Below, in pieces: positions 9,770 to 20,100 of a DNA stretch of 64,000 nucleotides. Under the pieces are notes generated by a model. That model saw nothing but the letters and a program-made list of their open reading frames with translations. It was not told where the DNA came from and ran no database searches. This DNA comes from Actinomycetota bacterium (GTDB lineage Bacteria; Actinomycetota; Actinomycetes; Nanopelagicales; Nanopelagicaceae): assembly GCA_009702965.1 (NCBI GenBank), contig WLHB01000002.1:1-64000 (forward strand). The letters run 5' to 3'. Position 1 is the first letter of the stretch; each line of letters begins with the position of its first letter. A program made the position numbers and the translations under genes.

Positions 9770-10662
9770 TGTCAGCACTTCCTCAGCGTATCGCCGTTAC
9801 TGGCGCATCCGGTCTCATTGGTAGCGCACTCGTCGGCCATCTCAAGAGCGAGGGTCATACCGTTCAGCGTTTGGTTAGACGTTTACCTGTCTCCCCTGAT
9901 GAAATTCAGTGGGATCCAACAACGGGATATGTCGACACCGATGCACTTGCTGGAGTCGATGCCGTTATCCATTTAGCAGGCGTTGGCGTTGGCGATAAGC
10001 GTTGGAGCAAGAAATACAAGGCGCAGATTCTTAATTCACGATTACTTGGTACAGAGGCGATTGCAAAAGCAGTCGCTGAAATAAAGCCTCAGGTATTTAT
10101 CAGTGCGAGTGCAATCGGATGGTACGGAGAATCTGGAAACCGCGCAGTTGTCGAGAGTGATCGCGTCGGTGATGATTTTCTGGCAGCCGTCTGTCGTGAA
10201 TGGGAAGGCGCTGCTGATCTAGCAGTTGGAGTCCGAACCGTAAAGCTACGTACTGGGTTAGTTCTTGATCCAACAGGTGGCGCACTTGGAAAAATGTTGC
10301 CTCTCTTTAAATTTGGTCTTGGTGGAAAACTTGGATCAGGAAAACAGTGGTGGTCTTGGATCACACTCCACGATGTTATTCGTGCAATTTCATTTGCTCT
10401 CGAAAAACCAATTTCCGGTCCTATAAATGTGGTTTCACCTAACCCTGTAACCAATCAGGAATTTACTTCAGCTCTTGCACGAGCCATGCATCGACCAGCA
10501 CTCTTTCCTGCGCCAGCTATCGCGCTTAAGATTGCACTCGGTGGCTTCTCATCTGAAGTTCTAGGATCGAAGAAAGTTATTCCGCAGAAACTTATTGATG
10601 AGGGTTTCACTTGGGATTATCCCCACGTAACGTCGGCTCTCGTTGCTCTCGTAGAAAATTAG
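9769..10662 (+). CDS. TIGR01777 family NAD-dependent epimerase-like (SDR) protein
   Basis: IAVTGASGLIGSALVGHLKSEGH, IHLAGVGVGDKRWSKKYKAQILNSR, SASAIGWYG; follows E2 as in other actinobacteria. Confidence 0.88.
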   Translation: MSALPQRIAVTGASGLIGSALVGHLKSEGHTVQRLVRRLPVSPDEIQWDPTTGYVDTDALAGVDAVIHLAGVGVGDKRWSKKYKAQILNSRLLGTEAIAKAVAEIKPQVFISASAIGWYGESGNRAVVESDRVGDDFLAAVCREWEGAADLAVGVRTVKLRTGLVLDPTGGALGKMLPLFKFGLGGKLGSGKQWWSWITLHDVIRAISFALEKPISGPINVVSPNPVTNQEFTSALARAMHRPALFPAPAIALKIALGGFSSEVLGSKKVIPQKLIDEGFTWDYPHVTSALVALVEN

Positions 10663-11827
10663 TTAACTCAAGGGCTGCAAGTCGCCCAGATACCAACGCT
10701 CCGTTTTGAGATGCAGAACTTAGGTAATCCCCTGCACGCCACACACCAGGTTTTACAGATAGCGATTGTGCTCGTGCCTGGCCAGGCGGAAAGAGTGGAA
10801 GCGCGTTTTTAATATCGTATTTCGCAACAAGTTCCCAACTTGCGGTATCAACTCCCCACATCAAAGAAAGATGGCGCCTAATTTCAGATTCGGATGCATG
10901 CCCGAGTGAAGTGCTAGAAAAAAGAGTTCTATCGGCAGGAGCGCTCAATGGTAGAAGCTTAGAAATCGCTATTGAGTTCACTATTGGTCCTCGGGCCAAA
11001 CCGTCTACACGTAACGTTGAATCACACTCAAAGAGATCCGGTGTGGAGTGAAACCATGTCGTGCAACTGACGCTCTCTCCCACATCTTCAATTTCAAGCA
11101 ATTGCGCAGCAGTTGTTTGATCGGTAGCAACAATTATTGCGCGTGCTGAAATCTCACCGTGAGAGGTACTCAATGTAAGACCTGAAATTGCGTTGACTTG
11201 TACTCCGGTTTCTACGGCACCAATTTTGCTAGCGAGCACCCGTGACAGCTCACCTGCACCCATTGCCGGCAATCCTGGTGCTCCACTGATAAAACTCTTG
11301 ATTATCTCTCTGCCACTTACAGCGTCTACACGTGAAGGATGAGCTAAGAAAACACCTGTCAAAAAGGGCCTGAGCACTCGTGCATACAATTTGTTACAGC
11401 CTGCAGCCAGTAACTCACTCTCAACATTTGATCCATGTGCCGAGTGTGACACGAGATACTTAAGGAATGAGAATTTCTCTCTCATGCTCCCTGATTGGCT
11501 TCGAAATGCAGAAGTGAGATATCTTCGCGGATCTCCAAGTCGTACAACTGAACCTTCTAGGGCGATATCAACTGCGCGCGATGCGTAACAAAAATCTAAC
11601 TCGTTAATAATGTTAAGTGATTCAACTTCAGGGTATTTCGCATTAATCAATTGGAAGCCGCGGTCAAAGCGATACCCATTGATTTCATCGGTCTGAACTC
11701 GGCCGCCAAGAGTTGTTGAGGCCTCCAAAACACGTACCGCAACACCTGCATCTATTAAAGTTTTTGCCGCTGACAAGCCAGCAAGTCCTGCCCCTACAAC
11801 GATGACAGGTTGTGAACTATCGGACAC
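10607..11827 (-). CDS. FAD-dependent oxidoreductase (amine oxidase/phytoene desaturase-like)
   Basis: N-terminal VIVVGAGLAGLSAAKTLIDAGVAVRVLEASTTLGGRVQT dinucleotide-binding motif; C-terminal VWRAGDYLSSASQNGALVSGRLAA. Confidence 0.85.
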   Translation of the reverse strand: MSDSSQPVIVVGAGLAGLSAAKTLIDAGVAVRVLEASTTLGGRVQTDEINGYRFDRGFQLINAKYPEVESLNIINELDFCYASRAVDIALEGSVVRLGDPRRYLTSAFRSQSGSMREKFSFLKYLVSHSAHGSNVESELLAAGCNKLYARVLRPFLTGVFLAHPSRVDAVSGREIIKSFISGAPGLPAMGAGELSRVLASKIGAVETGVQVNAISGLTLSTSHGEISARAIIVATDQTTAAQLLEIEDVGESVSCTTWFHSTPDLFECDSTLRVDGLARGPIVNSIAISKLLPLSAPADRTLFSSTSLGHASESEIRRHLSLMWGVDTASWELVAKYDIKNALPLFPPGQARAQSLSVKPGVWRAGDYLSSASQNGALVSGRLAALELTNFLREQREPTLRGDNPK

Positions 11828-12824
11828 TTATTGCTCGCGCCTCTTCGATAATTTCAGCAACGCGCAATGCGTCGGCAAGGGAGACAGGTGCTGGCGCGCC
11901 GGTTTCTATCGCTGCCTTAACCAATGTATAAAAAGCTGCGTAATTTCCGCTGACGCTATCAACGGGTAGAACTTCTCCGCCCTTATGTATCTCAGCAGTG
12001 TTTGTCATCGGCGTTGACCACGCACCGCCAATAGGAATTTCACCCGCGCGAAGTGCATCTTCTTGCGGATCTAGTTCGTTGATGACTAGCGCTCCTTTGC
12101 TGCCAAGTAATCTCACGCGCGGTCCTGGTGCACCACTTACCGCTGACGCTGCCAGATATGAGTCCACACCTGATTCATGTCTCAAAACCACAGTGACATC
12201 GTCATCTGCTCCCCCGCGAATAGAGCGAACGCTGGCGCTGACAAGCTGTGCTGGTCCGAAATAATCGAGCGCTGTAGAGATTAAGTGGGATTGCAAATCC
12301 AGAAGTAAGCCACCACCCTCTTCTGGTGAGAGATTTTCGCGCCAGGATGCGAGATTTCTTTCGGGGCGAAAGCGCTCAAAGCGGCCGTCGAAGCGAAATG
12401 GTCTGCCGATTTCACCCGTGGCTAAGAACTTCTTGATCGTCAGGCTATCGCTATCCCAACGGCGATTAAAAAATGTTGTCAGAAGAGTCTTCTTCTTTTC
12501 AGATAGTTCAATCATCTCTTTGACTTCAGCCACCGTGCGTCCCATTGGTTTATCAACAACTGTAGGGATTTGGCGTTCCAGTGCTGCACGAGTTTGGGGA
12601 AGATGAGCGATGTTGCTCGAAGCAATTACTGCAAGGTCAAGATCGGAGTCTAAAAAGCTATCAAGGTCAGTGAAGACCTGTGCTTGTGGAAAATCGCTCT
12701 TTGCTTGCGCGATTCGTTCTGGGTTTGAAGTTAAAATCGAAGCAACTTCATACCCGCAACCTTTAAGCAATGGTGCATGGAAAACGCGACCTGCTAAGCC
12801 ATATCCTGCGATTCCAGCACGCAT
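11817..12824 (-). CDS. Gfo/Idh/MocA family oxidoreductase
   Basis: GIAGYGLAGRVFHAPLL Rossmann motif, VDKPMGRTVAEVKEMI, GGGLLLDLQSHLI. Confidence 0.88.
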   Translation of the reverse strand: MRAGIAGYGLAGRVFHAPLLKGCGYEVASILTSNPERIAQAKSDFPQAQVFTDLDSFLDSDLDLAVIASSNIAHLPQTRAALERQIPTVVDKPMGRTVAEVKEMIELSEKKKTLLTTFFNRRWDSDSLTIKKFLATGEIGRPFRFDGRFERFRPERNLASWRENLSPEEGGGLLLDLQSHLISTALDYFGPAQLVSASVRSIRGGADDDVTVVLRHESGVDSYLAASAVSGAPGPRVRLLGSKGALVINELDPQEDALRAGEIPIGGAWSTPMTNTAEIHKGGEVLPVDSVSGNYAAFYTLVKAAIETGAPAPVSLADALRVAEIIEEARAISVR

Positions 12825-12827
12825 AAA

Positions 12828-14981
12828 TTAATTCACCGACTCCTTGGCAAGTTTTGATGGCCACCAGACTTTAGGGCCGATCTCGTGAACCAGAGCAGGC
12901 ACCAAAATTGAGCGGACAATTATTGTGTCAAGGAGAACGCCAAAGGCAACGGCAAATCCGAGTTGAGCTAGCGGCACTAGAGGCAGTAAACCAAGCACAG
13001 CAAAGGTTGCCGCTAAAACAATTCCAGCAGATGTAATAACTGCTCCTGTCACCGTGAGTCCCTTGATAACACCGGCACGGGTGCCGATCTTCAGTGACTC
13101 TTCGCGAACACGAGTCATGAGGAAGATGTTGTAATCGATTCCGAGCGCGACTAGGAAGATGAAGGCAAACAATGGGAAGGAATTATCGCCACCTGGGAAT
13201 CCGAAAATATGATTGAAAACAAGAGCGCAAACGCCCAAAGTTGCAAAGTATGAGAGCACTACCGTGCCCAACAAAAGAACAGCGCTCAATATGCTTCGGA
13301 GCAAGAGTCCAAGGATCAGCGTGATGACCAAGAGGACGATCGGAATAATTGTGCGATTATCTTCGGCGTTAGCAGTTCTCACATCGAAATAGACTGCGCT
13401 AGTTCCACCTACTAATGCAGAAGGATCTACTGACTTAGCTATTCGTCTGATTTCTGGAACATCATTTCCCGCTTCAACGCTATCGGGTGCGCGATTCAAT
13501 GTGAGATTGAGAATTACCTTGCCATTAACTTCGGCGACATCCGGAAGTGGCTGGCCTGGAATTGGTAGCCCCGCCAACTGCGGGCTGACATCAGTCACAC
13601 CTGGAGCATCCTTAAGAGCTACTGCCATTTGATCAATTTTTGCGGCTGAGAAAACTACTTGGGTGGGATCCCCCTGACCTCCAGGGAAATGTGTTTCTAA
13701 CTTCTTCTGACCGACAACAGACTCAGGATTTCCAGTAAATGTATCAATAGTTCCGAGTCCATCTGTCTTCAACGTTGTAGATGCGAAGGCAAAGAGAAGA
13801 AGTATTGAACCAGTGACAACCCACGCCTTGCGAGGATTACTTTCTACCGAGCGTCCTACCTTTGACCATAAGCCACTCATATTGTGATCATCACCATCAT
13901 GAAGTGGTTTACGTGGCCAGAAGATCCAGCGACCAAAGATAAGAAGAAACGCTGGAAGAAGTGTCAAGATTGTAAACATCGCAGAGACGATTCCGATAGC
14001 ACCCACTGGTCCTAGACCGGCTGTGTTCGAGAGTTGGCTAAAGAGAAGAATTAATAGCGAGATAGCAACAGTTGACCCTGATGCAAGAATTGGTTCCCAG
14101 ACGCCTTTATACGCCGCGCGCATTGCATCAAATCTGTTTTCATAATGATGCAACTCTTCTCGGTATCGCGCTATCAAAAGAAGTGCGTAGTCCGTAGCGG
14201 CACCGATGACTAGGATCGAGAGAATTCCCTGCGACTGACCATCGACGTCGATAATGTCATTTTTTGCAAGGAGATAAACAATTCCACCGGCAAGAGTCAG
14301 GGCGAAGAGCGCGGATAGAAGCGGAATAATCCACAAGATAGGTGAGCGATAGACAACGATCAAAATCACCGCGACCACTCCAAGAGTTGTCAGCAAGAGC
14401 GTAGAGTCGATTGTTCCAAAGGCAGCGAAGAGATCGCCAAAGAGCCCGCCAGGGCCGGTCACATAAGCATCGACGCCATTAGCTTCTGCAATCGGTGCGA
14501 TGTCTTCTCGTAGCGCTTCTACGATGGCCGGAAGTACTGGTTCGTCATTCGGAAGAACTTTGCCGAGGGCTGTGCCATCAAGTGGAATATTGGCAAGTAT
14601 CGCAGCGCCATCTTCTGATGGAAATGCAGTGATCTGCTGACCGGGTGCGATGTAATCAGAAATCTTCGCCGAGGTTCCGCCGAGTGTGATATCCCCTACG
14701 GTTGCAAGGTGAGAATTAATCGCCGCAAATGTCGCAGCATCACCCTTTCCTTCAAAGAGGATAAGTGTTGGAAAGGTGAAGGAATCTTTATCTGAAAATG
14801 TAGCGATAACTTCTGAGGCTTGTGTCGCCTCAGCCCCTTTAGGAAGAAATGATGAATTGTTATTCTCTTGGACTGACGTCAACTTTCCAAAAAGCGGTCC
14901 GAATATTCCAGTTACCAAGAACCAGGCGATGACGACCAGCATGGCGATTGCAAACGGCTTACGATTCTTCTTTGTTGACAC
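12828..14981 (-). CDS. MMPL family RND-like transporter
   Basis: 717 aa, about 12 TM; GAATDYALLLIARYREEL and ALGIDYNIFLMTRVREE MMPL motifs. Confidence 0.92.
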   Translation of the reverse strand: MSTKKNRKPFAIAMLVVIAWFLVTGIFGPLFGKLTSVQENNNSSFLPKGAEATQASEVIATFSDKDSFTFPTLILFEGKGDAATFAAINSHLATVGDITLGGTSAKISDYIAPGQQITAFPSEDGAAILANIPLDGTALGKVLPNDEPVLPAIVEALREDIAPIAEANGVDAYVTGPGGLFGDLFAAFGTIDSTLLLTTLGVVAVILIVVYRSPILWIIPLLSALFALTLAGGIVYLLAKNDIIDVDGQSQGILSILVIGAATDYALLLIARYREELHHYENRFDAMRAAYKGVWEPILASGSTVAISLLILLFSQLSNTAGLGPVGAIGIVSAMFTILTLLPAFLLIFGRWIFWPRKPLHDGDDHNMSGLWSKVGRSVESNPRKAWVVTGSILLLFAFASTTLKTDGLGTIDTFTGNPESVVGQKKLETHFPGGQGDPTQVVFSAAKIDQMAVALKDAPGVTDVSPQLAGLPIPGQPLPDVAEVNGKVILNLTLNRAPDSVEAGNDVPEIRRIAKSVDPSALVGGTSAVYFDVRTANAEDNRTIIPIVLLVITLILGLLLRSILSAVLLLGTVVLSYFATLGVCALVFNHIFGFPGGDNSFPLFAFIFLVALGIDYNIFLMTRVREESLKIGTRAGVIKGLTVTGAVITSAGIVLAATFAVLGLLPLVPLAQLGFAVAFGVLLDTIIVRSILVPALVHEIGPKVWWPSKLAKESVN

Positions 14982-15054
14982 GGTTATAGGGGCCCTTCGT
15001 GGTTACGCGCTCTGCGGATTAGCAAGAAGGCCATCCTACCTTTAGGCTGGGACT

Positions 15055-15714
15055 GTGCCAGTTGCCGACTCAGCGATCTCACACTCGCCAATAGCTCTCA
15101 AGCGTGCGGGGCTTATGCAATACCTTGATGCACTCGATCTGCAGAGATCACTGCATCGAGAAATCGCAGATGGTGTTCGTGAAAACACATTGCTCTTACT
15201 TGAGCACCCCTCTGTATTTACAGCTGGCAAAAGAACCCAGATGCATGAACGTCCTAGCGATGGATCACTCGTCATCGATGTTGATCGCGGCGGAAAAATC
15301 ACATGGCACGGACCAGGACAGTTGGTTGGTTATCCAATCGTCCGACTAGCAAAACCAACCGAACTCGTAGGCTTTGTTCGTGAAATCGAAGGAGCGCTTA
15401 TCGCAATTTGTGGCGAGCTCGGCCTCACTACTCAACGCGTAGATGGAAGATCCGGAGTGTGGGTCGTAGAGGGCGCCAGCCAACGCAAGATCGCCGCTAT
15501 TGGCATTCGAGTTGCATCAGGGGTCAGCATGCATGGTTTTGCCCTCAATATTGACCCAGATTTGAGCGCATACGACTCGATTATTCCCTGCGGGATCGAT
15601 GATGCCAGCGTCACATCTCTTTCAAAGGAACTCGGCCGTAGTATCAGCACTGACGAAGTGCTTCCTATTGTTGAGAAACATATGTACGAGTCGCTAGCGA
15701 AGGTGAGTCGATGA
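15055..15714 (+). CDS. lipB: Lipoyl(octanoyl) transferase
   Basis: [57 protein letters not shown] start; overlaps lipA by 4 bp. Confidence 0.95.
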   Translation: MPVADSAISHSPIALKRAGLMQYLDALDLQRSLHREIADGVRENTLLLLEHPSVFTAGKRTQMHERPSDGSLVIDVDRGGKITWHGPGQLVGYPIVRLAKPTELVGFVREIEGALIAICGELGLTTQRVDGRSGVWVVEGASQRKIAAIGIRVASGVSMHGFALNIDPDLSAYDSIIPCGIDDASVTSLSKELGRSISTDEVLPIVEKHMYESLAKVSR

Positions 15715-16649
15715 CAACACATCCTGATGATCGCAAAATGCTGCGTATCGAAGCACGCAATTCTCAGACTCCAATCGAGCGCAAACCCGAATGGATCAAA
15801 ACTCGCGCCAACATGGGCCCTGAATACACCCGTCTACTCACACTCGTTAAATCTGAGGGCCTTCACACCGTCTGCCAAGAAGCTGCATGTCCAAACATTT
15901 TTGAATGTTGGGAAGATAAAGAAGCAACATTTCTCATCGGTGGTGATCGCTGCACTCGCCGATGCGATTTTTGCAATATTGACACTGGTAAACCGCTACC
16001 GATTGATCGCGAAGAACCTCGCAAAGTTGCCGAATCTGTAAAGTCGATGGGACTTAAGTACGCCACCATCACTGGTGTTACGCGCGATGACCTTGAAGAT
16101 GAAGGTGTCTGGCTTTACGCCGAGACAATTCGTAAGGTTCACGAATTGAATCCAGGGTGTGGCGTTGAAATGTTGGCTCCTGATTTCAGTGGAAATCCAG
16201 ATTTACTCAATCAAGTCTTTGATGCAGCCCCTGAAGTATTTGCTCATAACCTCGAGACTGTTCCGCGAATTTTCAAAACAATCAGACCTGCCTTTACCTA
16301 CGAACGCTCACTTAATGTCATCACTCAGGCGCGTGATTATGGCTTGATTACAAAATCTAATTTGATTCTGGGTCTAGGCGAGACACGAGAAGAAATTTCA
16401 CAAGCCCTCGTTGACCTGCGTGGTGCAGGATGTGATCTCATTACAATTACGCAGTATCTACGACCAACAATGAAACACCATCCGGTAGAACGCTGGGTTA
16501 AGCCGGAAGAGTTTGTTGAACTCGCGCAGGAAGCAACTGAGATTGGTTTCCCTGGTGTCATGAGTGGGCCTCTGGTCCGCAGTAGCTACCGTGCAGGTCG
16601 CCTTTATCGCCAGGCAATGGAATCACGCGCGCATAGTAAAGTGAAGTAG
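15711..16649 (+). CDS. lipA: Lipoyl synthase (radical SAM)
   Basis: [13 protein letters not shown] radical-SAM motif and [13 protein letters not shown] auxiliary-cluster motif. Confidence 0.97.
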   Translation: MTTHPDDRKMLRIEARNSQTPIERKPEWIKTRANMGPEYTRLLTLVKSEGLHTVCQEAACPNIFECWEDKEATFLIGGDRCTRRCDFCNIDTGKPLPIDREEPRKVAESVKSMGLKYATITGVTRDDLEDEGVWLYAETIRKVHELNPGCGVEMLAPDFSGNPDLLNQVFDAAPEVFAHNLETVPRIFKTIRPAFTYERSLNVITQARDYGLITKSNLILGLGETREEISQALVDLRGAGCDLITITQYLRPTMKHHPVERWVKPEEFVELAQEATEIGFPGVMSGPLVRSSYRAGRLYRQAMESRAHSKVK

Positions 16650-17348
16650 ATGGCAGATCTTGTCTATCCCCCAGTAATTGGTGCTCTCAAGACTTTTTGG
16701 AAATACCTGGGTCTACGTTTTAACTCTCAAGGAGTGGAGAACATTCCTCGTGAAGGTGGAGCAATCCTGGCGATGAACCACATTGGTTATCTCGACTTTG
16801 CATTGATCGGAACCTGCGCACTTCCTGTAAAGAGATATGTTCGATTTATGGCTAAGCGAGAACTTTTCGACAATAAAATTGTTGGTCCTTTGCTCCGCGG
16901 AATGCATCACATCAGCGTAGATCGCTCAAGCGGTTCGGCTTCTTTTGTCGCAGCGCTACGAGCGCTGAAATCGGGTGAAATCGTTGGAATATTTCCTGAA
17001 GGAACAATTTCAGTCAGTTTTGAATTAAAAGAATTTAAATCGGGTGCGGTACGCCTTGCTATTGGTGCGGATGTTCCAATTATTCCGACTGCAGTGTGGG
17101 GTTCGCAGCGAATTTGGACCAAGAAGGTCAAGCGCGATCTCTCTCGAAAGAAAGTTCCAATCTATGTTGCCTTTGGTAAGCCCCTCTATTTCTCAAGGGA
17201 TTCAAGTGTCGAAGAGGGTGAGAAGGAACTTCGCGCGGCAATGGAAGAACTTCTCTTTGATCTTCAAGACCGATATCCCGATAGCCATGTCGGAGCGCGC
17301 TGGGCGCCGATCCGTCTTGGTGGAAGCGCCCCTGCTCCCCTAAACTAA
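16650..17348 (+). CDS. 1-acyl-sn-glycerol-3-phosphate acyltransferase (PlsC-like)
   Basis: MNHIGYLDFAL (NHx4D-like) and FPEGTIS motifs. Confidence 0.85.
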   Translation: MADLVYPPVIGALKTFWKYLGLRFNSQGVENIPREGGAILAMNHIGYLDFALIGTCALPVKRYVRFMAKRELFDNKIVGPLLRGMHHISVDRSSGSASFVAALRALKSGEIVGIFPEGTISVSFELKEFKSGAVRLAIGADVPIIPTAVWGSQRIWTKKVKRDLSRKKVPIYVAFGKPLYFSRDSSVEEGEKELRAAMEELLFDLQDRYPDSHVGARWAPIRLGGSAPAPLN

Positions 17349-17353
17349 CCACC

Positions 17354-18031
17354 ATGTTTAAGCGAAAGAAAAAAGAGCGAAAGATCAGAGAACCTCGGTT
17401 CAAGGCGATAAGAGATGCCTACGCCGTAACAAAGAGTGTGAAGCCTTGGATCGGCTCTTTACTGATCGCCATTTTCTTTGTCGTTCTTGCAACAGGGGTT
17501 GGAATCGGATTCCTCGTAGGTCATCCTGTCTACTTCGGCTTTATCGCTCTGCCACTAGCGCTTCTCGCCACACTCTTTATCTTCTCGCGCTTTGCACTCG
17601 CTGCAAGCTTTGCAAGCGTTGAAGGACAGTTAGGTGCTGCAGCAAGTGTTCTCATGGCTATTCGTAAAGGGTGGACCACAACCCCGGCAGTTGCTGTCAA
17701 TAAGAACCAAGATATGGTTCATCGCAGCGTTGGTCGCGCAGGAATAGTTCTTACTGCAGAAGGATCAGTTGCCACACGTCAATTGATTCAATCGGCACGC
17801 AAAGATGCCGAGAGATTCGCACCCGGTGTACCAATTTATGAGATCTGGATAGGCGATGGCGAAGGTCAAGTTCCATTAAGAAAATTGCAGAAGCAGGTTT
17901 CAAAGTATAAGAAGAGTCTTTCGGCGCATCAGATGCGTGAAGTACGTGCTCGCCTCAAAGCGGTAGGTGGAATGTCTCTACCAATTCCAAAGGGACCAAT
18001 GCCAAAGAATGTGCGAGTGCCTAAGCGTTAG
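17354..18031 (+). CDS. DUF4191 domain membrane protein
   Basis: Basic N-terminus, two TM segments, conserved position after lipA and before an RDD gene and glnA. Confidence 0.78.
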   Translation: MFKRKKKERKIREPRFKAIRDAYAVTKSVKPWIGSLLIAIFFVVLATGVGIGFLVGHPVYFGFIALPLALLATLFIFSRFALAASFASVEGQLGAAASVLMAIRKGWTTTPAVAVNKNQDMVHRSVGRAGIVLTAEGSVATRQLIQSARKDAERFAPGVPIYEIWIGDGEGQVPLRKLQKQVSKYKKSLSAHQMREVRARLKAVGGMSLPIPKGPMPKNVRVPKR

Positions 18032-18416
18032 TTTTTCTCGTAAAGACTAAAACAGTTCCACTCAGACGCTCGTTTATTCCACGCCCGTTCTGATCAAAAG
18101 TCACGGCAGTTACTACGATCGCTAAAAGAGCGGTGCGTATAAGCCCTTGCTTAGGAGTTGGCGCTTGTCCATCAAGAAATCGAACGATTTTAAGTCCCAC
18201 AATTTTGTGACCAGGAGTCGCTCCTCCCAAGATAGAGAAGAGCAGGTACTGGCCAATAAAGAGAAAGTAGACCGTGAACGAATAATTTCTAGATTCGAAC
18301 GGGGTTATAAAGGCGTGGGTAATCAGGTTACAGAAGGCCCAATCTACGGCTAGGCCAAGCATGCGTCGTCCTTGCGAGACCCGCGGATAGCGCGGATCAA
18401 TCGCCAAAGGGTCCAT
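18021..18416 (-). CDS. RDD family membrane protein
   Basis: RRMLGLAVDWAFCNLI (RDD-like start), GATPGHKIVGLKIVR signature; located next to glnA. Confidence 0.82.
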   Translation of the reverse strand: MDPLAIDPRYPRVSQGRRMLGLAVDWAFCNLITHAFITPFESRNYSFTVYFLFIGQYLLFSILGGATPGHKIVGLKIVRFLDGQAPTPKQGLIRTALLAIVVTAVTFDQNGRGINERLSGTVLVFTRKTNA

Positions 18417-18466
18417 GGGTTGAGCCTATCGGAGGGCGACTTCTTTCGCCCTGGCAGGGCCAGGAT

Positions 18467-18482
18467 GTAACAAGGCTGTAAC
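18467..18482 (+). promoter_or_regulatory. Candidate GlnR-type box (GTAAC-N6-GTAAC) upstream of glnA
   Basis: Sequence gtaac-aaggct-gtaac matches the actinobacterial gTnAC-n6-GaAAC architecture with one deviation in the b-site; about 100 bp upstream of the glnA ATG. Confidence 0.5.
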
Positions 18483-18585
18483 ACGGCGATGATGCCATTT
18501 TTACCTACTGGTTCTAGGGTTAAGCCATCGCAGAGAGCCTCAGAGTCGAGCTCCTCGCATCGATCACAGACAATCGGAGTACTTC

Positions 18586-20019
18586 ATGTTTAAGAATGCG
18601 CAAGAAATTTTTGCATATATCAAAAAAGAGGACATTAAATTTGTAGATGTTCGCTTCACTGATCTTCCAGGTATCCAACACCACTTCAACGTTCCTGTTG
18701 AGTCATTTGATGAAGCAGTTTTCACAGATGGTCTGATGTTTGATGGATCATCGATCCGTGGATTCCAATCAATTCACGAATCAGATATGAAGCTCCTGCC
18801 GGTCACAGAATCTGCTTATCTTGATCCTTTCCGTCTTGAGAAAACTCTGATCATTATTTTCTCAGTGCACAACCCAACAGATAACACCCCATATTCACGT
18901 GACCCACGTGGAGTTGTGAAGAAGGCTGTTGATTACTTAAAGTCAACAGGTATCGCCGATCAGGCATTCTTTGCTCCAGAGGCTGAGTTCTACGTATTTG
19001 ATGCGGTCCGATTTAAGACTGGTATCAACGAGGCGTACCATCACATTGATTCATATGAAGGTGCATGGAATACCGGCATCGTTGCAGATCCAGATGGAAC
19101 TCCAAACCGCGGATACCGCACACGCATCAAGGGTGGATATTTCCCTGTTTCACCAACAGATCAATTCGCAGATCTCCGCGATGAAATGGTGATGGAACTC
19201 GGTCGCGCGGGCTTGCTCGTCGAGCGTTCACACCATGAAGTAGGAACAGCCGGTCAGATGGAGATCAACTATCGCTTCACAGATATTCTCACCGCAGGTG
19301 ATGAGTTAATGAAGTTTAAATACATCATCCGTAACGTTGCCTGGGAAGGCGGCAAGACTGCAACCTTTATGCCAAAGCCACTCTTTGGAGATAACGGTTC
19401 AGGTATGCACGTCCACCAATCATTGTGGAAAGATGGAAAGCCACTCTTCTTCGAAGCAGGAACATACGGCGATCTTTCAGATATGGCTCGCTGGTATATC
19501 GGTGGCCTTCTCAAGCATGCACCTTCACTCCTTGCATTTACAAACCCAACGGTGAACTCTTACCGACGTTTGGTTCCAGGATATGAAGCACCTGTAAACC
19601 TTGTCTACTCAGCGCGTAACCGCTCTGCATGTATCCGAATTCCAATTACAGGATCAAGTCCTAAGGCAAAGCGCATTGAGTTCCGTTGCCCAGATCCATC
19701 ATCAAATCCATATCTTGCGTTTGCAGCAATGCTCATGGCGGGAATCGATGGAATTATCAATAAGATCGAGCCACCTGCACCAGTTGATAAGGATCTTTAC
19801 GAACTCGAAGGTGATGAAGCTCGTGCGATTCCACAGGTTCCAGGATCACTCGATGCAGTTCTCGATAGCCTTGAATCAGATCACGCATTCCTCACACAAG
19901 GTGGCGTCTTCAGTGAAGACCTCATCTCTACCTGGATCGAATGGAAGCGTAAGCAAGAAGTTGATTACGTACGCTTGCGTCCGCATCCAGCAGAGTTCGA
20001 GCTCTATTACGATCTCTAG
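18586..20019 (+). CDS. glnA: Glutamine synthetase type I
   Basis: [52 protein letters not shown], adenylylation-like C-terminal region (DKDLYEL). Confidence 0.97.
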   Translation: MFKNAQEIFAYIKKEDIKFVDVRFTDLPGIQHHFNVPVESFDEAVFTDGLMFDGSSIRGFQSIHESDMKLLPVTESAYLDPFRLEKTLIIIFSVHNPTDNTPYSRDPRGVVKKAVDYLKSTGIADQAFFAPEAEFYVFDAVRFKTGINEAYHHIDSYEGAWNTGIVADPDGTPNRGYRTRIKGGYFPVSPTDQFADLRDEMVMELGRAGLLVERSHHEVGTAGQMEINYRFTDILTAGDELMKFKYIIRNVAWEGGKTATFMPKPLFGDNGSGMHVHQSLWKDGKPLFFEAGTYGDLSDMARWYIGGLLKHAPSLLAFTNPTVNSYRRLVPGYEAPVNLVYSARNRSACIRIPITGSSPKAKRIEFRCPDPSSNPYLAFAAMLMAGIDGIINKIEPPAPVDKDLYELEGDEARAIPQVPGSLDAVLDSLESDHAFLTQGGVFSEDLISTWIEWKRKQEVDYVRLRPHPAEFELYYDL

Positions 20020-20030
20020 AATCTTTGTGT

Positions 20031-20066
20031 AAAGAAACCCCGCCAATCACATGGCGGGGTTTCTTT
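20031..20066 (+). terminator. Rho-independent terminator of glnA
   Basis: Perfect 14-bp stem aaagaaaccccgcc/ggcggggtttcttt with an 8-nt loop, ending in a T-rich tract. Confidence 0.93.
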
Positions 20067-20100
20067 TTCTGACTCCCCGATCAGCGCTTCCGATAGACTC

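Noticed and set aside
15042-15302. Small ORFs opposite or alternative to lipB
   Set aside because: Overlap conserved lipB coding sequence with no independent support.
19601-20032. 143-aa plus-strand ORF within glnA
   Set aside because: Out-of-frame shadow ORF with biased composition; glnA frame is clearly the coding one.
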